Source: Amoebidium appalachense
Taxonomy: Eukaryota; Ichthyosporea
NCBI GenBank assembly: GCA_963693365.1
Contig: CAVNZM010000010.1
Span: 4,154,001 to 4,218,000, forward strand
DNA length: 64,000 nucleotides
Reading direction: 5' to 3'
Below are positions 63,300 through 64,000 of the stretch, in pieces; the stretch's first letter is position 1, and each line of letters opens with the position of its first letter. The translations under genes and the position numbers were made by a program. Below the pieces are notes generated by a model, which worked only from the letters and a program-made list of their open reading frames with translations, ran no database searches and was not told where the DNA came from.

Positions 63300-64000
63300 A
63301 GGTGTGTGGCCACGGGCTTGTCTTTGGCGTTTGGAGCAAACGGGAAATATGAAAATAAACTACACAGTAAGTGTTCCATAATTATAAGATCACAGTTCTA
63401 TCTTTAATTTTTTTTTATTGAGCACATTTCGCCAAACTTACACCTACAATAAACGGCCTTTTGTGTGTCCAAGTTGCCGATCCCTGTACAGGCCTTGTTG
63501 TTGCCGAACTAACGGGCGATAATTTATAAGAAGTCCATTGGACCATTAGATCAGCTTTTATCAAGTTCATTTAAACCGTAAAATGATATTAGTTTTATAA
63601 AATCCATCAGAATGCGTTAACTGTTTTGTAAGTTGTTTTTAAACGAATTGCCCAATGAACTTAAAAATATCGCCAATCAATGTAGCGTCTGGGTTGGCGC
63701 ATTCCCTTTGCCCGCGGTTTAGATTTTCAAACTTCAACTCAAGGTGTAAACAACATAGACCTACTGTTTACATGCATCCTACTTTTATTTTTGTGCATAT
63801 AAACCCCTAAATCATCGGTTATTTAAATGGAAAAAAGGCCCATTATCTTCCATACACCTATCGTGGTGACTTCATGCTGCGAGACGAGATTCCAAAGCGG
63901 ATCTTAGACGCGGACCTCGAATAGCTGTCAAATAAAGTAACTCGGTCCTTTCCTGGTGTATGGCCCTCACACCGTGACGAGTTCGGAAGCGGCGGGGTGA
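63300..64000. other. Right edge: unique AT-rich sequence, no gene seen
   Basis: Non-repetitive, AT-rich sequence without long homopolymers. If the exon at 62946 is real this could be its first intron. Confidence 0.4.

Overview
The window is eukaryotic nuclear DNA. Its genes have many spliceosomal introns with GT...AG borders, and both introns and intergenic DNA are packed with (CA)n/(TG)n, (CT)n and very long poly-C or poly-G runs. Most long open frames simply translate those repeats and were ignored. Coding exons were found by recognising protein families and then checking that neighbouring exons join in phase. An animal-type BRCA1, an ARID4/RBBP1-type Sin3-complex protein and an animal/fungal-type glycogen branching enzyme suggest an opisthokont. 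A unicellular holozoan such as an ichthyosporean is my guess, held weakly.

Layout: (1) 532-14238, plus strand, 5' end outside the window: a chromatin reader with a Tudor-like segment, an RBB1NT segment, two tandem chromo-barrels, and a long Lys/Glu/Arg-rich and Ser/Pro-rich tail. No ARID domain was found. (2) 16574-19639, plus: a two-exon extended short-chain dehydrogenase relative whose catalytic Tyr and Lys are replaced. (3) 23549-37075, minus: a 13-exon BRCA1-like gene, with a C3HC4 RING in three exons, a large acidic middle region and two BRCT repeats. It gives about 1858 residues after correcting one frame slip. (4) 37698-40679: a mobile-element-like unit with direct repeats and decayed minus-strand frames. 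(5) 43589-44617, minus: an intronless Ser/Thr kinase. (6) 45455-46578, minus: the 3' end of a LINE-like element. (7) 48348-58756, plus: a complete glycogen branching enzyme with 14 coding exons (685 residues), a TATA box and a 5'UTR exon. (8) 58757-62945: repeat-rich, no gene seen, but with several perfect inverted repeats. (9) 62946-63299, plus: a possible first exon with an N-myristoylation-type start.

The genes do not form an operon-like set. Two are nuclear (chromatin reader and BRCA1-like ubiquitin ligase/repair factor), one is metabolic (glycogen synthesis), one is a kinase and one a likely pseudo-enzyme. Two themes recur. Short exon or intron-edge pieces are duplicated beside microsatellites. 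Single-base frame breaks sit in or near C or G runs, and could be assembly errors or real length polymorphism.
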